The notes beneath the pieces were generated by a model. It searched no databases. It was not told where the DNA came from and saw only the letters and a list, made by a program, of their open reading frames with translations. A stretch of 64,000 nt of DNA from Typhlomys cinereus. Lineage: Eukaryota; Chordata; Mammalia; Rodentia; Platacanthomyidae. The DNA lies in the NCBI GenBank assembly GCA_023101885.1, contig JALPQD010000076.1, forward strand, positions 1,142,897 to 1,206,896, read 5' to 3'. The first letter of the stretch is position 1. The number at the start of each line of letters is the position of its first letter. Shown here in pieces: positions 22,860-35,384 of the stretch. The position numbers were made by a program, and so were the translations under genes.

Positions 22860-22975
22860 TTGTTTTGTGTCAGGGTCTGGCTGTGTATAGCCCAGTCGAC
22901 CCTCAAGCTTCCCATTCTCCTGCTTCTCCCTCCCGAGTGCTGGGGTCACAGGCGTGTGCCACCACACCCAGCTGT
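22860..22975 (-). repeat. B1 SINE, antisense
   Basis: GTCAGGGTCTGGCTGTGTATAG, CCTCCCGAGTGCTGGGGTC and GTGTGCCACCACACCCAGC are the reverse complement of B1. Confidence 0.85.
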
Positions 22976-24234
22976 TACTAGAGTTTTGATCTTATGCAAA
23001 CCTAATCGAGGAACACGACCCGACATCTTGCATACCTCTGTTGCCCGTGGTCTGCTGTTCTGTGATGGCGCGTGCCTGTGCCTGCCTGCTCCCCTCATCT
23101 GGGGATGGGATGAAGCTGAGGTCCCCAGCAGTATTCAGCTAGAGTAGGCAGCACCCTGAGAGACTGACAGGAAGGCGCTAAGACTTGGTTTGACAAAGCA
23201 CTGAACTTTTACCAAGAGCTCCACTGGGTGTGTTGTCTGCAGGGGGGGTCGTGAGAGAGCAGGACTTCCGGGCTTCCTCTAAAGCAATCCCTCATGCAGG
23301 AGCCCACACAATGTCACCTATATCATGATTTCACTTCCTCAGTACTAGCTTACTTTAGGTGCAGGAACACTGTAAATGGATAGACACTGGAATGGTGTTT
23401 CACTGTTTATTTGTATGATTACTTTAAAATTACAACCTTTCTAAGACGCATTAGTGTACAAGGCAGGTGATAATTATAGTGAATTGTACCCGGGTTTTTT
23501 TTTCCAGAGTATCCTAAAAAAGTACTTTTGTAGCTTGGCAAATTTTCTGTGAAGAAGGCAGATAGTTGAAACCCATTTACAAAGAAAAATACTGAGACAG
23601 GAAGCAAACGAGCAACGTACCTCTTGCTGCTGCCAGGGCTGGGCATGAGGGGAGCACTGTCATTTATAATGTCACCCCTGCCTCTGCAATGCCAGCTGCA
23701 TTGGTGCAATGCTGACGAGAGGCACGTGCTTGCTGGACCCTCTGCCTTCTTGCCATTCCTAAGTGTAAGCATGCGTGCATGTGTGTGCATGCATGCCCAG
23801 GTGCGTGTATGTGTGTGTAAACTGGCTGTCCTTAGTGCCCACTACCTGAATGATGACACACCTGGCTACCAGATGTGTTCAGGGATTTTACCCCGTGACC
23901 TCCATTCTTCTCACCTGTAAGGTTGCCATCTGACAATTCATGCCATCCTGTAGAGATGTTAGGAGAATTAAATATGCATCTAAGTTCTCAGACTCCTGGA
24001 CCATAGGAAGCAATAACTATCAGGCATAATTATCTACTAGTGGCCTCAGAGCAGGAGAAACTTTTGTGAGGCTGAATTTTTACAAGGTGCCCAGTCCCTT
24101 CCCTGACACAGGGAGCTGGAATCTGAAGGCATAACCGCCCCCCCCCCACACTACCAGCTCTTCCATGCTTCTGGTAACCACATCGTTTAATGAGCTGTGA
24201 GTTGTTTTAATCATGAAAACCACCCTGCAGTGTC

Positions 24235-24300
24235 AGCTCTTTAAAAAGAAGGAAGCTGATCCCTAAAGTGGGTAAATGACTTGCCTTCGGTCACCCAGCT
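24235..24300 (+). repeat. MIR-like fragment
   Basis: AGGAAGCTGATCCCTAAAG, TAAATGACTTGCCTTCGGTC and ACCCAGCTTATGGATGGG match the MIR core. Short. Confidence 0.5.
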
Positions 24301-25259
24301 TATGGATGGGTATATGGTTTTTTTGGGGGGGAGGGGGAAGCTGGGATTCTCCTCATCCCTGAGCGTCCTGCTTAGGCAGTGGCTTGTTGCACCAGAAGGT
24401 CTGCCAAGATGGATGACTCTTCCATCTCTGATCACTCTCGCTCCACACGTTTTATTCTCTTCTCTGACCCAGCCTTTCACCTGGTTTCCCCGTGCTTTCT
24501 AATGACTTTCACAAGGTCTGCAAGCCTTTTTCATCCTGTTTCTAGCATTTGCTCAGTGCCACATAAGAGCCACGGCTGAGGATTTCTGAGCAGAGGGAAG
24601 AGCAGACTGACCCACTAATCTGAAGCCCAGGGTGGCAGAGAATGATGCTGTCTCTCAGTCAAAGCACAGGGTGGCAGAGGCACAGGGCGGCAGAGGCACA
24701 GGGCGGCAGAGAGCACGTATGAGGCAGGAGGTTCAGCAGCGGTTTGATGGTGACTCACAAGACCCGGTGCCAAGCCAGGGCACCACAAACCAGAACCAGG
24801 CTGTGCTGTGGCTTCCCTGGAGGAAGAGCGCACGCACTGGTGGGAGAATGATGGTCTTCAGCAGCCTTTCTCACAACAGAGACAAACAAGTGTCCATCAG
24901 CCTGACCCGTGGGGCTTGGAGTGAGTTCAGCTAAAAAGTTCTCCTCACAGTCACCTTCAAAGGAAACTTTGCATCTGTGAGATGCATTTATGAGCTGCTT
25001 CTCATCACGCAACAACGAAGCCAAGCCCAGTGTGGTTTTCTTCTGTCTCTTGGCATTAGCCATCTGAAAGCCAGGAGCGAAACATGCCACCGAGCCTCCG
25101 AAGCCAGTTGAACCACACACTTCATATAATGATGTCCCTGTTCCTTCTTATTTTATGTCATTTAAAAAAATTGTTTTCTATCGCACTTGGTCAGGAAATG
25201 GAATTGCAAATTTCTGTGTTCCCCTAAATTGTGGCATTCTAAACAAACTAAAGAGAAAA

Positions 25260-25500
25260 GAAGGTGCCACAGGGTGACTTTGTGGAAAGATGTGTGCTTA
25301 GCATGAAGAGGCTAAGTGCTTGCCGAGCTCCTTCCCCAGAGCCCATGTGTGGTAGCATGCGTGTTGTCCAGTGCAGGAGAGGAAGGAGAGGTGGAGGCAG
25401 GCAGAGCCCTGGGGCTCCCTGGCTCTAGCCAGCCTATCCTGTTTGGGGGGTTCTGGGCCGTGAAAGGACCACACATGCACAAACACAGAAGAAAAAACCC
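25260..25500 (+). repeat. Possible degenerate B4/B3-type SINE
   Basis: Faint order of a SINE: a poor tRNA-like head, GTGTGGTAGCATGCGTGTTG, GGAGAGGTGGAGGCAGGCAG and ACACATGCACAAACACAG. Too eroded to assign with confidence. Confidence 0.35.
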
Positions 25501-25649
25501 CAAATGGGGGAAGCAGGAAGAAAAGACAAAGAGAAAGTAAAAAAAAAAAACTTTCAAGGTTTAATAAAAACATTATTATGTTATTGGAAACTCTAATTCC
25601 AGAATCCTCATGTTAGATAATTTGAAGGAGCTTTTTTTTTTTAATAAAA

Positions 25650-25845
25650 CTGGGCTGTCAAGATACATCAACAGATAAAGTCCTTGCTTATAAACCTAGC
25701 AATCTGAATTTGATTCCAACAGGGTAGGAAGAAAGAACTGACTTCCCAACGCTTTCCTCTGACCTCCATCCATGCACTGTGGCATGCATGTGTGTGTATG
25801 GTTCTCTCTTTCTAATAAGTAAAATACTGAAAAATAAAATAAAGC
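25650..25845 (+). repeat. B3-like SINE
   Basis: GGGCTGTCAAGATACATCAAC, AATTTGATTCC, CCTCTGACCTCCATCCATGC and an AATAAA-rich tail follow the B3 order. Confidence 0.65.
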
Positions 25846-25954
25846 CAATGACTTTGATGTTATTACTTAATTGATAATTTAAGATTCTGATTTAACTCTG
25901 CACTGTAAATGGGCCAATAGTTTTGAAAACATAGCAGTTAAAAAAAAAAAAAAA

Positions 25955-26065
25955 CTTTAGCAGAGCATGGTGTAAAGTCAGATGTAGAGGCTCAGGCAGG
26001 GACATGGTGAATCTAGCCAGGGCTGCACAGAGACGCTGTCTCAAAACAGAGCAAGACAAGACAAA
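25955..26065 (+). repeat. B1 SINE
   Basis: GAGGCTCAGGCAGGGACATG, AGCCAGGGCTGCACAGAGAC and GCTGTCTCAAAACAGAGC follow the B1 right half. An A run precedes it. Confidence 0.7.
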
Positions 26066-26382
26066 AGATAACAAATTCTGCTTTCAAGCCATCGGAACAG
26101 AGACACCACGGACAAGGTTCTGGGGTTTCTCTGTAAATGCGTTTGCAGTTGCTGATGACCACGATGAGACACACCTGAGAATTTTACGTGGCCTCTCTCC
26201 TGTTAGTTTTTCTGCTTAGTGTTTGAGAGTTGTTCACAACTCTTGCTTGCCTTCTGGCCTGGTTGGCAAGATGGTCCTCACACACATGATAGAATTTCAT
26301 ACATAGAAATGAGAATTTTGTTTTGTCTATTAGACAATGTTGTTTGTCTATTAGGGAAAGCGCAGACATCCAAACTGTTTTA

Positions 26383-26575
26383 GTGGCCGGCGAGATGCTC
26401 AGTGGGTGAAGGTGCTTGTGCACAAGCTTGGCACACGGAGTTCAATTCCTGGCGCCCACGTGGGGGAGGGAGAACACAAGCCTCTAACCTCCACATGTGC
26501 ACCATGGTACGCCATGAGTTTCTCTCTTTCTTCCTTCTCTCTCTGCCCCATTCTCTCAAATAAATACAACATTTT
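26383..26575 (+). repeat. B3-like SINE
   Basis: GGCGAGATGCTCAGTGGGTG, GAGTTCAATTCCTGGCGCCC and AACCTCCACATGTGCACC follow B3, ending in CAAATAAATACA. Confidence 0.75.
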
Positions 26576-26639
26576 TAACAGTTTCACTACACAGTGAATT
26601 CTTTGTTTTACTTTGGGTTTTATTTTATTTAATTCATTT

Positions 26640-26822
26640 AGAGAGAGACAGAGAAACAGAGAGAGGGCATGCACTCACATATTATGTTGTATGGGTAGAG
26701 GTCAGAGGACAACATTTGGAAATCAGTTCTCTCCTTCTATCAAAGGAGCTTCCAGGAATTGAACTCAGGTCACCAAGTTTACAAGCAGATGCCTCACTCA
26801 CTGACTATCTCACCAGATCTGA
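26640..26822 (-). repeat. B3-like SINE, antisense
   Basis: AGAGGTCAGAGGACAACATTTGG, GCTTCCAGGAATTGAACTCAG and TGACTATCTCACCAG are the reverse complement of B3. Confidence 0.75.
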
Positions 26823-27179
26823 ATTCCTTATTTTGAAAGTGCTCAATAATGCCTACGTTCACTTCCCAACATCTGGTATTTTCCTAATTTTTAAAATTTT
26901 TAATAACATAGAAAGATGTATTTTTATTCCCTCAGTATTTGGTGTTGAAAATGCTGGATATCACATGAGAGGTGGTATAACAAATGAATTTTGTTATATA
27001 AAAAAACTAAAACAAAATAAATTAATTAAAAAGCTATTCTAGACTATTACTCTTTACTCTAGTCAACGTATAATGTGTTTAAGTCCTCTGACTGGAGGTA
27101 TGGAGGGGTCTGTCTATGACATAGAGCAGAACATGTCTCAAATGAGAAAACTGCCTTATACTGCTACTTTTACTTTTTT

Positions 27180-27870
27180 TGAAAAAATTTACACACATTC
27201 TACTTTTGTGGCCATGAAAGTTAGCATCGTAGGCAGTTTTAAGTGGCCACTTGAGTAGTGCTAAGTGTGTGTGTGTATTGTTGTGAAACAGCTCTCCAAA
27301 CTTGCTCAATTTCCCAAAGGGCAGTTCTTTCCCAAAGCTTTCCCCCCTCCCACCAGCCCCCACAACAAGTCTTCTACTTGCTACTTTCATGTAAATTGCC
27401 CACTTGTGCCTGGCTTATTTCATGTAGTAAATAATGTCTTCAAGATTCGTTCATGTTGTAGCATGTAACAAGACTCATTTCCTTCCTAAGACCAAGTAAC
27501 ATTCCATCCTGCTATCTGATTTTATATGTATTATTTACCTACCTTCTCAGTGAATATTTGGGTTTCTTCCTCCTTCCTCCTTTTGCTTATTGTGGATAAT
27601 GCTGTCATGAACATGGCTGTGTAAATATTTTTTCCAGACCCTGCTTTAAATCCTTCCAGACATAGTTCCAGAAGTGGGATTGCTGGATTATGTGCCAGTC
27701 CTACTTTCAGTGTCTTGAGGACCTATCATCCTGCTTCTTAGGGTGCTGCCCCGGTTCACTCTCTCTCCCCTCAGCAGTGCACAGCATCCAGCTCAACACG
27801 CTCTCCAACACCTGTCTTTTTTCATAGTTCTTCTTTCTTGCTTTTTCATTAAGTCGTCTTAATGAGTTCA
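27180..27870 (-). mobile_element. Old L1 3' end (ORF2 end and 3' UTR), antisense
   Basis: CTTATTTCATGTAGTAAATAATG, TTCATGTTGTAGCATGTAAC, TTGTGGATAATGCTGTCATGAACATGG and AGTGGGATTGCTGGATTATG are classic antisense L1 sequence running from the 3' UTR back into ORF2. The insertion is split from 28255-28760 by a SINE. Confidence 0.8.
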
Positions 27871-27954
27871 AAGTGACAGTTCAGTGTGGCGTGGGTTCGC
27901 AGCTCCCTGGCTACTGGTTTTCTTTTTTCAATTTTTTTATTTTATGTCTGCATT

Positions 27955-28250
27955 GTTTATATGTATGTATGCACATGTGTATCAGATGCTAATATCTATG
28001 TGCATTTGTGCATGTGGATAGGCCAGGTGTCATCCTTCCAGCAGCATCCTCGGCCTTGTTTTTTAAGGCCATGTCTCTCACTGAGCCGGATCTCTCCATG
28101 TAGGCTAGGCAGACCTGCCAGCAAATGCCTGCACTGCGATTACCAGTGTGTGCCAACATGCCTGGCCTTCTCACCTGCGTTCTGTGGGTGGAACGCTGGT
28201 CCCTGTGCTATACAGCAAGCTCTACTGACTGAACTCTCTCCCCAGCCTGT
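27955..28250 (-). repeat. B4-like SINE, antisense
   Basis: GTGTCATCCTTCCAGCAGC, AGGCCATGTCTCTCACTGAG, TGCGATTACCAGTGTGTGCC and ACTGACTGAACTCTCTCCCCAGCC are the reverse complement of B4 (B1-like half then tRNA-like head). Confidence 0.7.
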
Positions 28251-28254
28251 GATT

Positions 28255-28765
28255 CTTACAGCCCACCAAGGTTGTCTTCTTAGTCCACTGATACGTCTTA
28301 ATGCATAAAAGGTCTCAAAAACTTGATGTGTTCCCCCTTGTCAATCTTGTTTTGGTTGCTTGTGCTTTAGTGTCATATCCAGAAACCTTTTGCCAAACCC
28401 AATGTCGTGGTTTTTTTCTTGAAGTTCTGTAGTGTTTGGTCTTATTCCTAGGCCTTCCATATATTTGGAGTTGACCTTTTGCATGAGTACAGTTTCAACC
28501 CTTCTCACATAGATGTCCCACTCTCTCAACACTATTTTTCTAAAATGCTGTCTTCTCCGCACTCTATGGTAAAAATAATAATAATAATAATTGACCACAT
28601 ATGCAAGGGTTCTTTTTCTGGACTCTCTTTTGTTTCGTTGGCTTGTTTATGTTTTCTGCCAGTATACCATGTTGTTTTGATTATTAGAGTGCTAATGAGT
28701 TTCCAAAGCAGGAAGTTTAAGTCTTCCAGCTTTGTTCTTCTTTAGCTCTTATAACTTCCAAAGTG
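28255..28765 (-). mobile_element. Old L1 ORF2 fragment, antisense
   Basis: GGTTGCTTGTGCTTTAGTG, CATATCCAGAAACCTTTTGCC, TTATTCCTAGGCCTTCCAT and TCTCAACACTATTTTTC follow antisense L1 ORF2, continuing upstream from 27180-27870. It includes a (TAA)n expansion at about 28571-28590. Confidence 0.75.
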
Positions 28766-29314
28766 AGTAATTTTACTAAAACTAGTCAGAAGTCACTGTA
28801 GCGAATATTATTTGGACGTGTTTTCATAGTTAAATCAAAGTACAAGTTTGATCCATCACAGACCACATCTAAACATTTCAGCTGACTTATCACGTCAAGT
28901 TTGTTCCCATGATGCATGGCACAGCTTTCTGCTGCATCTCCAGCTTTGGAAGCAGCCACACCTGTCTGTCCTCCAGAGGCTTGACCTAAACTATTCTCCA
29001 CACTATTGTTTTGTCATATCTTTCCCACCACCTACAAAAAGCCGCTGTTGATACTAGTACATAAAGTCCTTCCAAATGTTTTTTCAGTGCAGATCTATAC
29101 AAAATAATTTTTATGCAAATTGTTAAATACTCTGAAGGGATATGCATAGAATTGTTTGAACAAAATAGAACCATTATCATACTTTTTCACTTGATAATAT
29201 TTCATAAATTAAAAAAATGTGTAAGGTAGATCTGTACCATCATTTACAAGGGCTCCTCACAGCTGTCCATTGCCTGCCTAGGCTCTGCCATGGTTGGTTA
29301 ATTCTACTGTGAGA

Positions 29315-29505
29315 CACTGGGATTATGCCTAGTCAGCAGTTTTCCCTTTCATAAACAGTGCTGTGATTTTACACACACAGCTTTGCCTAAAAATGATCTC
29401 TTTGGGATAAATTTCTAAAAGTGAAAGCCCTAGGTGAAGAACATAAGCTGTTTTATGGAGTTCTGACATCTTATTGCCAAATTGTTTTCCTAAGATAGCA
29501 CCTCT
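29315..29505 (-). mobile_element. Old L1 3' fragment, antisense
   Basis: ATAAACAGTGCTGTGATTTT, GGATAAATTTCTAAAAGTGAA and CTTATTGCCAAATTG match antisense L1 3' sequence. Confidence 0.6.
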
Positions 29506-29884
29506 ATATACATGCATAGGTATATGTACAGGTGTATGTATGTGAGCTTATTTGTCTATGTTTATGCTAAAGCTGTCCTAATTCTCCATGTAAAAGTGAT
29601 ATGTTTTCATATCAGTTTGCATTCATTTTATTATTTAGGATGCCAGCATCTAAATGCAGACTTTTACATTTATAATTGCATTGGGATTTTTGTTTAAATT
29701 ATAGCACGTCCTTCATTGGAAAAAGAATGTTCTTTGCTTTTTTTAACTGTAATGTTCACTGTCGCTATAATGATTATTAAATTCATTCTCTTAAATTTAA
29801 TTTACAGACAATAATGTACTTAGAATAATCTTCCAGTTATCTGCTGCCATTAACTATGTTGATGATTCCCTTAGGACGTCTTTA

Positions 29885-30012
29885 AGTTTATTTCATTTAT
29901 TTATTTTTTTATTTTTACTACTATTTTGAGTCAAGCTGATGGTAATGTAACCCTGACTGGCCTGAGTTGTTGCCCTTCTGCCTGGGCCTGCACTGTGCCC
30001 CCCACACTCTAG
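29885..30012 (-). repeat. Probable B1 SINE, antisense, degenerate
   Basis: A (TTTA/T)-rich start is followed by TTTTGAGTCAAGCTGATGG, CCCTGACTGGCCTGAGTTG and CTTCTGCCTGGGCCTG, which follow antisense B1 loosely. Confidence 0.45.
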
Positions 30013-30606
30013 TTATTTGTTAGTCAGAGCATCAATTTCTTCCATTTTAGCTTCTCGGTGGCTTGTCATGTCTAGAAACACATCCTATCAAGGGTACATA
30101 AGTATCAATCTTTCATGATTCACTTGGTTTGGGGGAAGTTGTTTATCTAAAAAAAAAGAAAATCACTTCAATTACCACCATCTACAAATAACCACTAGTA
30201 ATATTTAGCATGTAATAAATATCCTTTGAAACATTTCTAGTGAAAACATGCATGCTGATTTTTAGACCCCCAAATTTCAAATGCTAAAGACTAGCATTTT
30301 ATTTAAAAAGTGTTTGCGGGTTAAATTAATGACAGAATGCCATAGCTTATTGACTTTATACTCCCTCACCAGCATCCTATTCCACTGTAGAAAAAGAGGG
30401 GACTGAGAAGAATCTATCAAGTTATAGGCAGCTGAACTGAAATCGTGAAGAGTCCCCCACTTGCTCAGGAAGATTCTACAAGAGGTGTCCTGCTAACTAA
30501 ACTAGGTCTGATCCAAGGGCCGCTGGTAATCGATGAGGTAAATCTCTGCTTCTGCTGTGAGTCTGGGCATCAGCGCTAACTGGTCTTGTTTCTCTTTCTC
30601 TTGCAG

Positions 30607-30692
30607 ATTTTATAGGAAGACTAAACTGGTTGGTTTTCAAGACATGGAGTGTGTGCCCTGCGGAGACCCCCCTCCTCCCTACGAACCCCACT
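30607..30692 (+). CDS. Tnfrsf19: TNFRSF19 coding exon 4: third cysteine-rich domain
   Basis: This exon supplies the last base of Gly120, then residues 121-148 and the first base of Cys149. The peptide FYRKTKLVGFQDMECVPCGDPPPPYEPHC is strongly typical of TROY. It holds Cys135, Cys138 and, with the next exon, Cys149, so CRD3 is the short four-cysteine form with Cys117. A proline-rich turn (PPPPYEP) precedes the last cysteine. The acceptor follows a long pyrimidine tract (CTTTCTCTTGCAG) and the donor is GTGAGT at 30693, phase 1. I placed the exon end after CAC T rather than after CAC TGTG because only the former gives a GT donor and the frame Cys-Thr-Ser-Lys on joining. Confidence 0.97.
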
Positions 30693-33544
30693 GTGAGTGA
30701 CCCAGTTGCACACAGGCAGCTGGACTGTTTAATGAGTTGATTTTTTTAAACCCTTCTCAGTTGGTAAAAGGAGAAAAATCCTCTCTCCACCATGGGGTTC
30801 CTGGCATGTGCTCTCATCCAGACCCTGGCAGTACACAAAGCCCTTTGTTGTCAGCTGTGTCCTTTGATTTGAGTCTCAAAGGGCTGTTGTGCCCATTCAG
30901 CTGCAACCTTGGTTCTAGATGCGTGGTGCCGGGGATGGTCCAGATCCCATGCCCAGGACTTCTGGGGTTTCCTTTCTCCCTCCCGCACAGGATCATGCAG
31001 TGGTGTCTGCCTTTCTGAAGTTCCTTCTGGGAATCCCCAGCCTTCCTTAGTGAATCATTCACTGAAAAGCGCTCCCCAGCTTCATAGCCCAGTCTTTCCT
31101 TCACGTTTATCTATTAGCAAATCAATGAGGAGAGAGGCTCCATGGCAGACTGGGGTGTCAGCAGTACAGGGGATCCTGTTTGCATCCACTTAATCTTTTT
31201 TGACCATAACAGTTTCCTTAGAGATAAAAGGTTTTATTATGTGTTCTCAGGCTGCATGGGGAGAGTGGCTGCTCACTCTTCTAATGCTAAGTAAACCCAG
31301 AGGACAAGCACCACAGGCAAGGAACAGGGCAGCCAGTGAGGGGGTGCAGCAGCTGGACCATGTCCTGGCAGTGCCTACTGCTGGGCATGGCACACAGAAA
31401 CAGCTACCTGTAGACAGGAGGGCGCAGGTGCAGGACTTCCCTGGTATCCATTGTTTTGATAACATTTCCAATGCATGGTGCCCTCTTGTTCCTGTCTGTC
31501 ACAGAAGTCCTCTCTAAAATAAACTGACAATGACTGCATTGCTCGGTAAGATCACATAGTGCCACTTCACTATCCAAGGGTGCCATGAAAATCTTTGCAG
31601 TCTAGACTCTGACTCTTTCACCAAAATGCATTACAAAGACTCTTTTAGAGAAAATGTATGTTGGTCCCTCATTCACTAAATAATGTATCTGCACATTAGC
31701 CAATGCAATATTGAATACATCATGTGTCAGACTCACCTCAACAATCCCATGGTCCATCCAGATTTGCATCGAGAATAGCCATCCAGAGACATGAAGAATG
31801 TCACTATCATTAGCTGCTTTATGGCAGAGACAGAATTACAGTCTGGGTCTGCCAGACAGCAGTTATCATGGAGTCTTAACCACATGCTACCATCCTATAA
31901 AAAGCCACACTATCGAATCTGTCCTTATTTGTTTTAATGTTCACATCTAGCGTGTGAGAATACTGTTGGGACCTCTTCATGCAGCCACACAGACCATAAC
32001 ACAACACCCGTGCCAGTGACGATGACGTGGCTTGGTGTGCCGTGCATCAGCCCTGCCATCCTTCTATTTAGAGGCCAAGTTCATCTCTAAGTAACATAGG
32101 AGATTCATAGACAAATCATATCAAGTACTGCCAAGTTTACAGCGATGAATTCTGATGTCCCCTCCCCACTTATTTTATTGGGTTTGACTTAATGTAATTT
32201 GTCAAAAATCTGAGGCTTTGAAATATTTTGCCTTTTGGGGTTCTGGCTAAACTTAGACATCACAAAGGAGCCTTTGATCATAGGTCTTAGGTGTCACTTT
32301 CATGTCTAATAAAACCATAATAAGGAATAATTTTGAAAAGAGAATTAATAAATTTGATAGAACTAGATTTCTCCATGCATAGAACCTTTTAGAAAGTAAA
32401 AGAAAATATTTGTAAAGGTCAGAAATGGAGTGGACCCAGTTAAGGGCCTTTCAAAACTCAGTGCTCGAGTCTGAGGTTGTAGAGAGCTTATCTCTTGGTA
32501 AAGGAAGTTTGCTGTCTTTGGCACCCTTCGTGGGAATCTGTCCAGAACTGAATAAATCTCCTCCACAAAGATCTTGAAGACTTGGAGAAAGTTATGCTCC
32601 CCGCCTCTTGTTTTCATTTCTTCCCTCTGGGCTTTTCAACTGAGCCACAAAGAGCTAGCTGCTTCTTCGGTGCCTCTCTGAGGACTTCTTGTACCGCCAA
32701 GCCCCCTGGCCTTGGGAAGTAGGTGCTCCCCACCTCCCAAGTTGCCTCAGGTAGCAGGGCTTGCTTCAAGGTGCATGCGCAGCGTCTGGGTTCCGGGTGG
32801 CCTCCTGTGTCCCTGGTAGACCCACTGTGGAACTCTGGGCAGCTACTCTAAGCCTGACTTCTGGGGGCAGCGCAGCACACGGCATCATCACCCACCGGCA
32901 TTGCACATGCAGCACAGTAGCATCCAGTGACCCAGCTGTCGAGGGTGTACTATCCTCCGTAGGCCTGATGAGATCACCCAGCGCGCATTCCCATTTGTAG
33001 GCCATGTGCAATAGCACTTGAGTGCTAACGGGGGTTAGACCTTAAGCGGAGAACTAGTCCTTTCTGTTCTGGAGCCCACAGACTAGTCTGGGAAGAGTTG
33101 AATACCAACCCTGAAGCAAGCAGATAGCATGTTCCATGCATTGCGAAGTTGGCAAAGGGTGGTTCTGTGCCTGGCAGGACCCACAATGCCCTGAAAATGT
33201 GCCATGGGCAGTGATATGGCAAAGCCAGGCACGACTTCCTGAATGGTAGCTTGGAAGTCTTCCTTAAGGGACAGCCAGAGGAGTACAGCCCTGCACAGAA
33301 GACATCACATAGAGCAGTAGCCAATCATATACTGTGGCAGTGGGCATCAGGAATGTCCTGGTGATGCCAGCAATGCTGATGTAAGGACACATGGAAGTAG
33401 AAGCCAGGTTATGAGGAGATGAGATGTGAACGTGAGGAAAGAAATGTAGGCAGGCTCTGTGGATAGCTTGGTGAGGACATTGTGAAAAAGTAAAGGGTAA
33501 CAGCGGAGGGAGCTTTGTGGATAACAGAGGACTTTTTACTTACA

Positions 33545-33635
33545 GTCATGCGTCACTTAATCACGGGGACATACTCTGAGACATATGTCATTGGGTGGTT
33601 ACATCACTATGCCAGTACCATAAACACATTTACAC
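33545..33635 (+). repeat. Ancient DNA-transposon end, interrupted by L1
   Basis: CAGTCATGCGTCACTTAATC, GGGGACATACTCTGAGACAT and GTCATTGGGTGGTTACATC resemble the start of a common ancient mammalian DNA transposon whose name I cannot give with certainty. It is broken by the L1 at 33636; its continuation after 34010 is unclear. Confidence 0.45.
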
Positions 33636-34009
33636 CATGCTCTGCGCAATGTCCAACACACTATTGACTCCACAAAGTTTAGCATTTGCTAAAGGCACTA
33701 AGATCCTTGGAGGCAAGGGATTGACAGCCACAGTAGTGTTCCTATGCTTAAGGGGAACACAGGAAAGGGTTCAGGGAAATGCCACTGAGTCCTTGTATGT
33801 CATTGAAGAGGAGGGCACAGAGAAGAGTCTGGCATGCACATTAAAGGATGCTCCGGGGATTGTGGGGGGAGACACTGGGAGATGGGGAGGGAGGAGTGAG
33901 GGGAGGGGGAACAGGGGGATTGGGGGGAGGAGGAGGGAGGGAGGGAACTGGTGTATCTATTAAGTTTGTATGAGTGGAAATAATAATAAAAAATGTTAAA
34001 GAAAAAAAC
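33636..34009 (+). mobile_element. L1 3' end, 5'-truncated, sense
   Basis: GCAATGTCCAACACAC, AAAGGCACTAAGATCC, CTTGGAGGCAAGGGATTGAC and CTTAAGGGGAACACAGG match the 3' UTR of the 53119 element, then a G-rich tract (about 33870-33955) and TTTGTATGAGTGG. CACATTTACAC at 33625-33635 and 34010-34020 marks an 11-bp target-site duplication. Confidence 0.88.
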
Positions 34010-34619
34010 CACATTTACACAAACAAATGCTACCTTGGCATAGAATCCCATAGGACTACCATGATAGATGCTGTGGGTAACCAACTGCCCGTGAAGTTCA
34101 GGTGGAGACTCATCTGTGTGTCTGAGCATGCATGGAAGGGTCCAGTTAAAGAAGCTGACAGTTTTTATACGATGAGTTGGAGGATCCCCGAGCACAGAAG
34201 GGGCAGAGGTGTTGTATAGGAGAGAGAGTTTATCTGCTTTATCACAGCAAAGAGGGGCTAGACTTGAGCAGATGAAGCAGGAGAGTGAGTGTGCCCTTCC
34301 TTTGAGACGTTTGAAGCACCGTGCTCCCCAAGGGATAGACAGGAGCCCAGGGACCAGTGGTCAGAAGGGCACAGATGGTTGACAACGTTCTTATGGAGAG
34401 GGGTGGGGGAGTCCTGATAGCATCAAAGTCTCTTTGAAGTTGTGACCAAAAAGCACAGTGGTGGTTTGCTCATCACATCTCTAGGGGGTCACACTGGGGC
34501 TGTCCCCAAACATGCATAACTTATACTTCAAATGTATGTAAGCTACAAACCAATCTTTCAGGAGGCTAGCCATCAAGGTATTAGCAGGTCTAATTTAAAA
34601 TAAATTCTAAAATGCAAGA

Positions 34620-34641
34620 ACATCTTCTCTTCTTTTGTTTG

Positions 34642-34688
<47 letters not shown>

Positions 34689-34917
34689 TCAGAGGGCACT
34701 GTATAGGATCAAGGGTGACTTTAGAAATTACCCTGGATTCCTTCTACCTCCTTTTTGCTTCATTCTGGGATTTCCCAGGCTCCACCCACCAGAGCATCAG
34801 AGCCAAAAGTGAAGGCCACCATTATTTCTGGTTGGCATCTTAAGTGGGATGTGGGATCTGAACTCAGGACTTTCTGCTTATGAGACAGTCTTAACCCCTG
34901 AGTCATCTCTCCATCCC
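34620..34917 (-). repeat. Older B2-like SINE, antisense, with TG tract
   Basis: A (TG)21 run at about 34645-34687 is followed by AAGGGTGACTTTAG, CAGGCTCCACCCACCAG, GGGATCTGAACTCAGGAC and TTAACCCCTGAGTCATCTC, the reverse complement of the older B2-like family. Confidence 0.82.
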
Positions 34918-34919
34918 CT

Positions 34920-35048
34920 GTTTTTGCTTTGTAAGAAGTCTTACCTAGTTGTCCATCCTCCCTGTGTAGCCCAAGTTGGCCTCAAACTTGGAGCAATTCT
35001 CTAGTCATAGCCTCCGCGTGCTGGTACGAGTCACTATGCTTAGCTCTG
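34920..35048 (-). repeat. B1 SINE, antisense, degenerate
   Basis: CTGTGTAGCCCAAGTTGGCC, TCAAACTTGGAGCAATTC and GTGCTGGTACGAGTCACTATG follow antisense B1, directly next to the SINE at 34620. Confidence 0.65.
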
Positions 35049-35384
35049 TTATCTTGCATTTATTAATGCCTGAAGCAAATTGAGGAACAACAGAAAACAC
35101 AAGGTTGAAAATGCCCATGGTTCTGTTATCTGTCTGAGGGTCACCCCAGTTTTATACTGGTTTATAGCTAGTACAACTTCAGCAGGCAGCAGAACTTCTG
35201 TGGGGCCAGATTTCTTCTCCTGTTGGCTACAGACACCTACCTGTGTGGCTCTATAAGTGCCAGACAGTGTCTGACAACGCAGGATCTCAAAACTGCTGGC
35301 TTCTCTCCTCTCTTCTTCTGGCTTGTTATGCTCATGAGATGTTCTCCTCTCCTAGTAGGGGTGTGCGTGGGGGGGGGTTGTATG

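Larger units (their letters stand above)
19687..30606 (+). other. Tnfrsf19: Tnfrsf19 intron 3
   Basis: About 10.9 kb. Stretches without recognisable gene or repeat: 19690-20410, 22505-22855, 22980-24230, 24305-25250, 26060-26380, 26825-27175, 28765-29315, 29505-29885 and 30015-30600. Homopolymer runs occur at 24138-24147 (C) and 25534-25550 (A). Other content is listed separately. Confidence 0.8.
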